Positions 4,943-5,347 of a stretch of 5,347 nt of DNA are shown in pieces (the first letter of the stretch is position 1; each line of letters opens with the position of its first letter). The translations under genes and the position numbers were made by a program. Below the pieces are notes generated by a model. The model was not told where the DNA came from, ran no database searches, and saw only the letters and a list, made by a program, of their open reading frames with translations. This stretch comes from Pseudomonadota bacterium. GTDB taxonomy: Bacteria > Myxococcota_A > Polyangia > Polyangiales > Ga0077539. The stretch lies in contig JAEYZO010000541.1 of NCBI GenBank assembly GCA_023428035.1, forward strand, positions 1 to 5,347, written 5' to 3'.

Positions 4943-5347
4943 ATGCGATCGGTCTCGGACCTGGTGGAGCTCGCCGTCCTCGGCGTCTTCGGCCTCGTGC
5001 TCTCGATGGGCATCCCCTACTTCGCGACGCTGCTCATCGAGTCTCACTGGCGCCCTCGCTGGGTCCGCGCCGCGGGCGTCACCCGCGCGCCGGTGCCCGT
5101 AGGAGACGGCGCCTACCGCGAGGGCACCGCCGACCGTGAGAGCCCCGTGCCCGCGCGCCATCAGGCCCCGCGCCCCCTGCGCCTCGCGGCCTTCTGCGGC
5201 TACTACCTCGCCCAGATGCTCGTGCCCGCCACCCTCGTGTGGCTCCTCGGGCTCCTCGTCGCCGCCGACGGCGCGCGGGGGCTGTCCTCGCAGTGGCAGC
5301 CCCTGCTGCTCCTGTACTTCCCCGGGGCGGCCGCCGCGGTGCTCACC
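4943..5347 (+). CDS. N-terminal part of an unrecognised polytopic membrane protein (cut by the window edge)
   Basis: An open frame of 135 codons runs from ATG 4943 to the last base without a stop, so only the N-terminal part is present. Hydrophobic stretches lie near residues 7-32 (LVELAVLGVFGLVLSMGIPY and onward), 80-108 (LRLAAFCGYYLAQMLVPATL and onward) and from about 118 (WQPLLLLYFPGAAAAVL). A charged, Pro- and Arg-rich loop separates the first two (35-78). This suggests an inner-membrane protein with at least three helices and no cleavable signal peptide. I do not recognise a family. The start is supported by the TACAAT hexamer 7 nt upstream. The gene is divergent from the PEGA-like gene, and shared regulation is possible but unproven. 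Confidence 0.7.
   Translation, partial: MRSVSDLVELAVLGVFGLVLSMGIPYFATLLIESHWRPRWVRAAGVTRAPVPVGDGAYREGTADRESPVPARHQAPRPLRLAAFCGYYLAQMLVPATLVWLLGLLVAADGARGLSSQWQPLLLLYFPGAAAAVLT

Noticed and set aside
4891..5013. N-terminal extension of the PEGA-like protein to 5013
   Set aside because: The extra residues are antisense to the divergent membrane-protein gene and would bury the signal peptide more than 60 residues into the chain.

Overview
The window is extremely GC-rich, and its protein-coding genes are tightly packed on both strands. Codon use, the secreted TPR/PEGA/two-helix protein and the overall style suggest a Myxococcota-type bacterium (Polyangia, for example Sandaracinus relatives). That placement is inference from style; the window carries no rRNA or other phylogenetic marker.

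Layout, left to right. (1) Positions 1-177 hold a non-coding tandem repeat of about 52 bp units, cut by the left edge. Each unit carries a small hairpin. (2) Positions 195-2617 hold a minus-strand gene cluster read right to left: a seven-helix membrane protein that I assign to the Pyr4/PaxB-type transmembrane terpene cyclase superfamily, then prmA (ribosomal protein L11 methyltransferase), then rsmE (16S rRNA m3U1498 methyltransferase). The gaps are 16 bp and 49 bp, so this looks like one operon. (3) Positions 2681-3792 hold two plus-strand genes, a small VOC (glyoxalase-fold) protein and deoD (hexameric-type purine nucleoside phosphorylase). (4) Positions 3796-4890 hold a minus-strand gene for a secreted or membrane-anchored protein with helical repeats, a PEGA-like domain and two transmembrane helices. 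It converges on deoD with only 3 bp between the stop codons. (5) From 4943 to the right edge runs the 5' part of a plus-strand gene for an unrecognised membrane protein.

Two points stand out. First, a bacterial member of a cyclase superfamily best known from fungal meroterpenoid clusters sits beside two ribosome-modification genes. No prenyltransferase, epoxidase or other natural-product gene is visible in the window. Second, all three plus-strand starts carry a -10-like hexamer (GACAAT, TACAGT, TACAAT) followed by a GC-only 7-8 nt stretch and then the ATG. This is the geometry expected if transcription begins at the start codon, giving leaderless mRNAs.

Functionally, prmA and rsmE modify the two ribosomal subunits, and deoD is purine salvage. 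The VOC protein, the PEGA protein and the partial membrane protein cannot be given a substrate or process from sequence alone.
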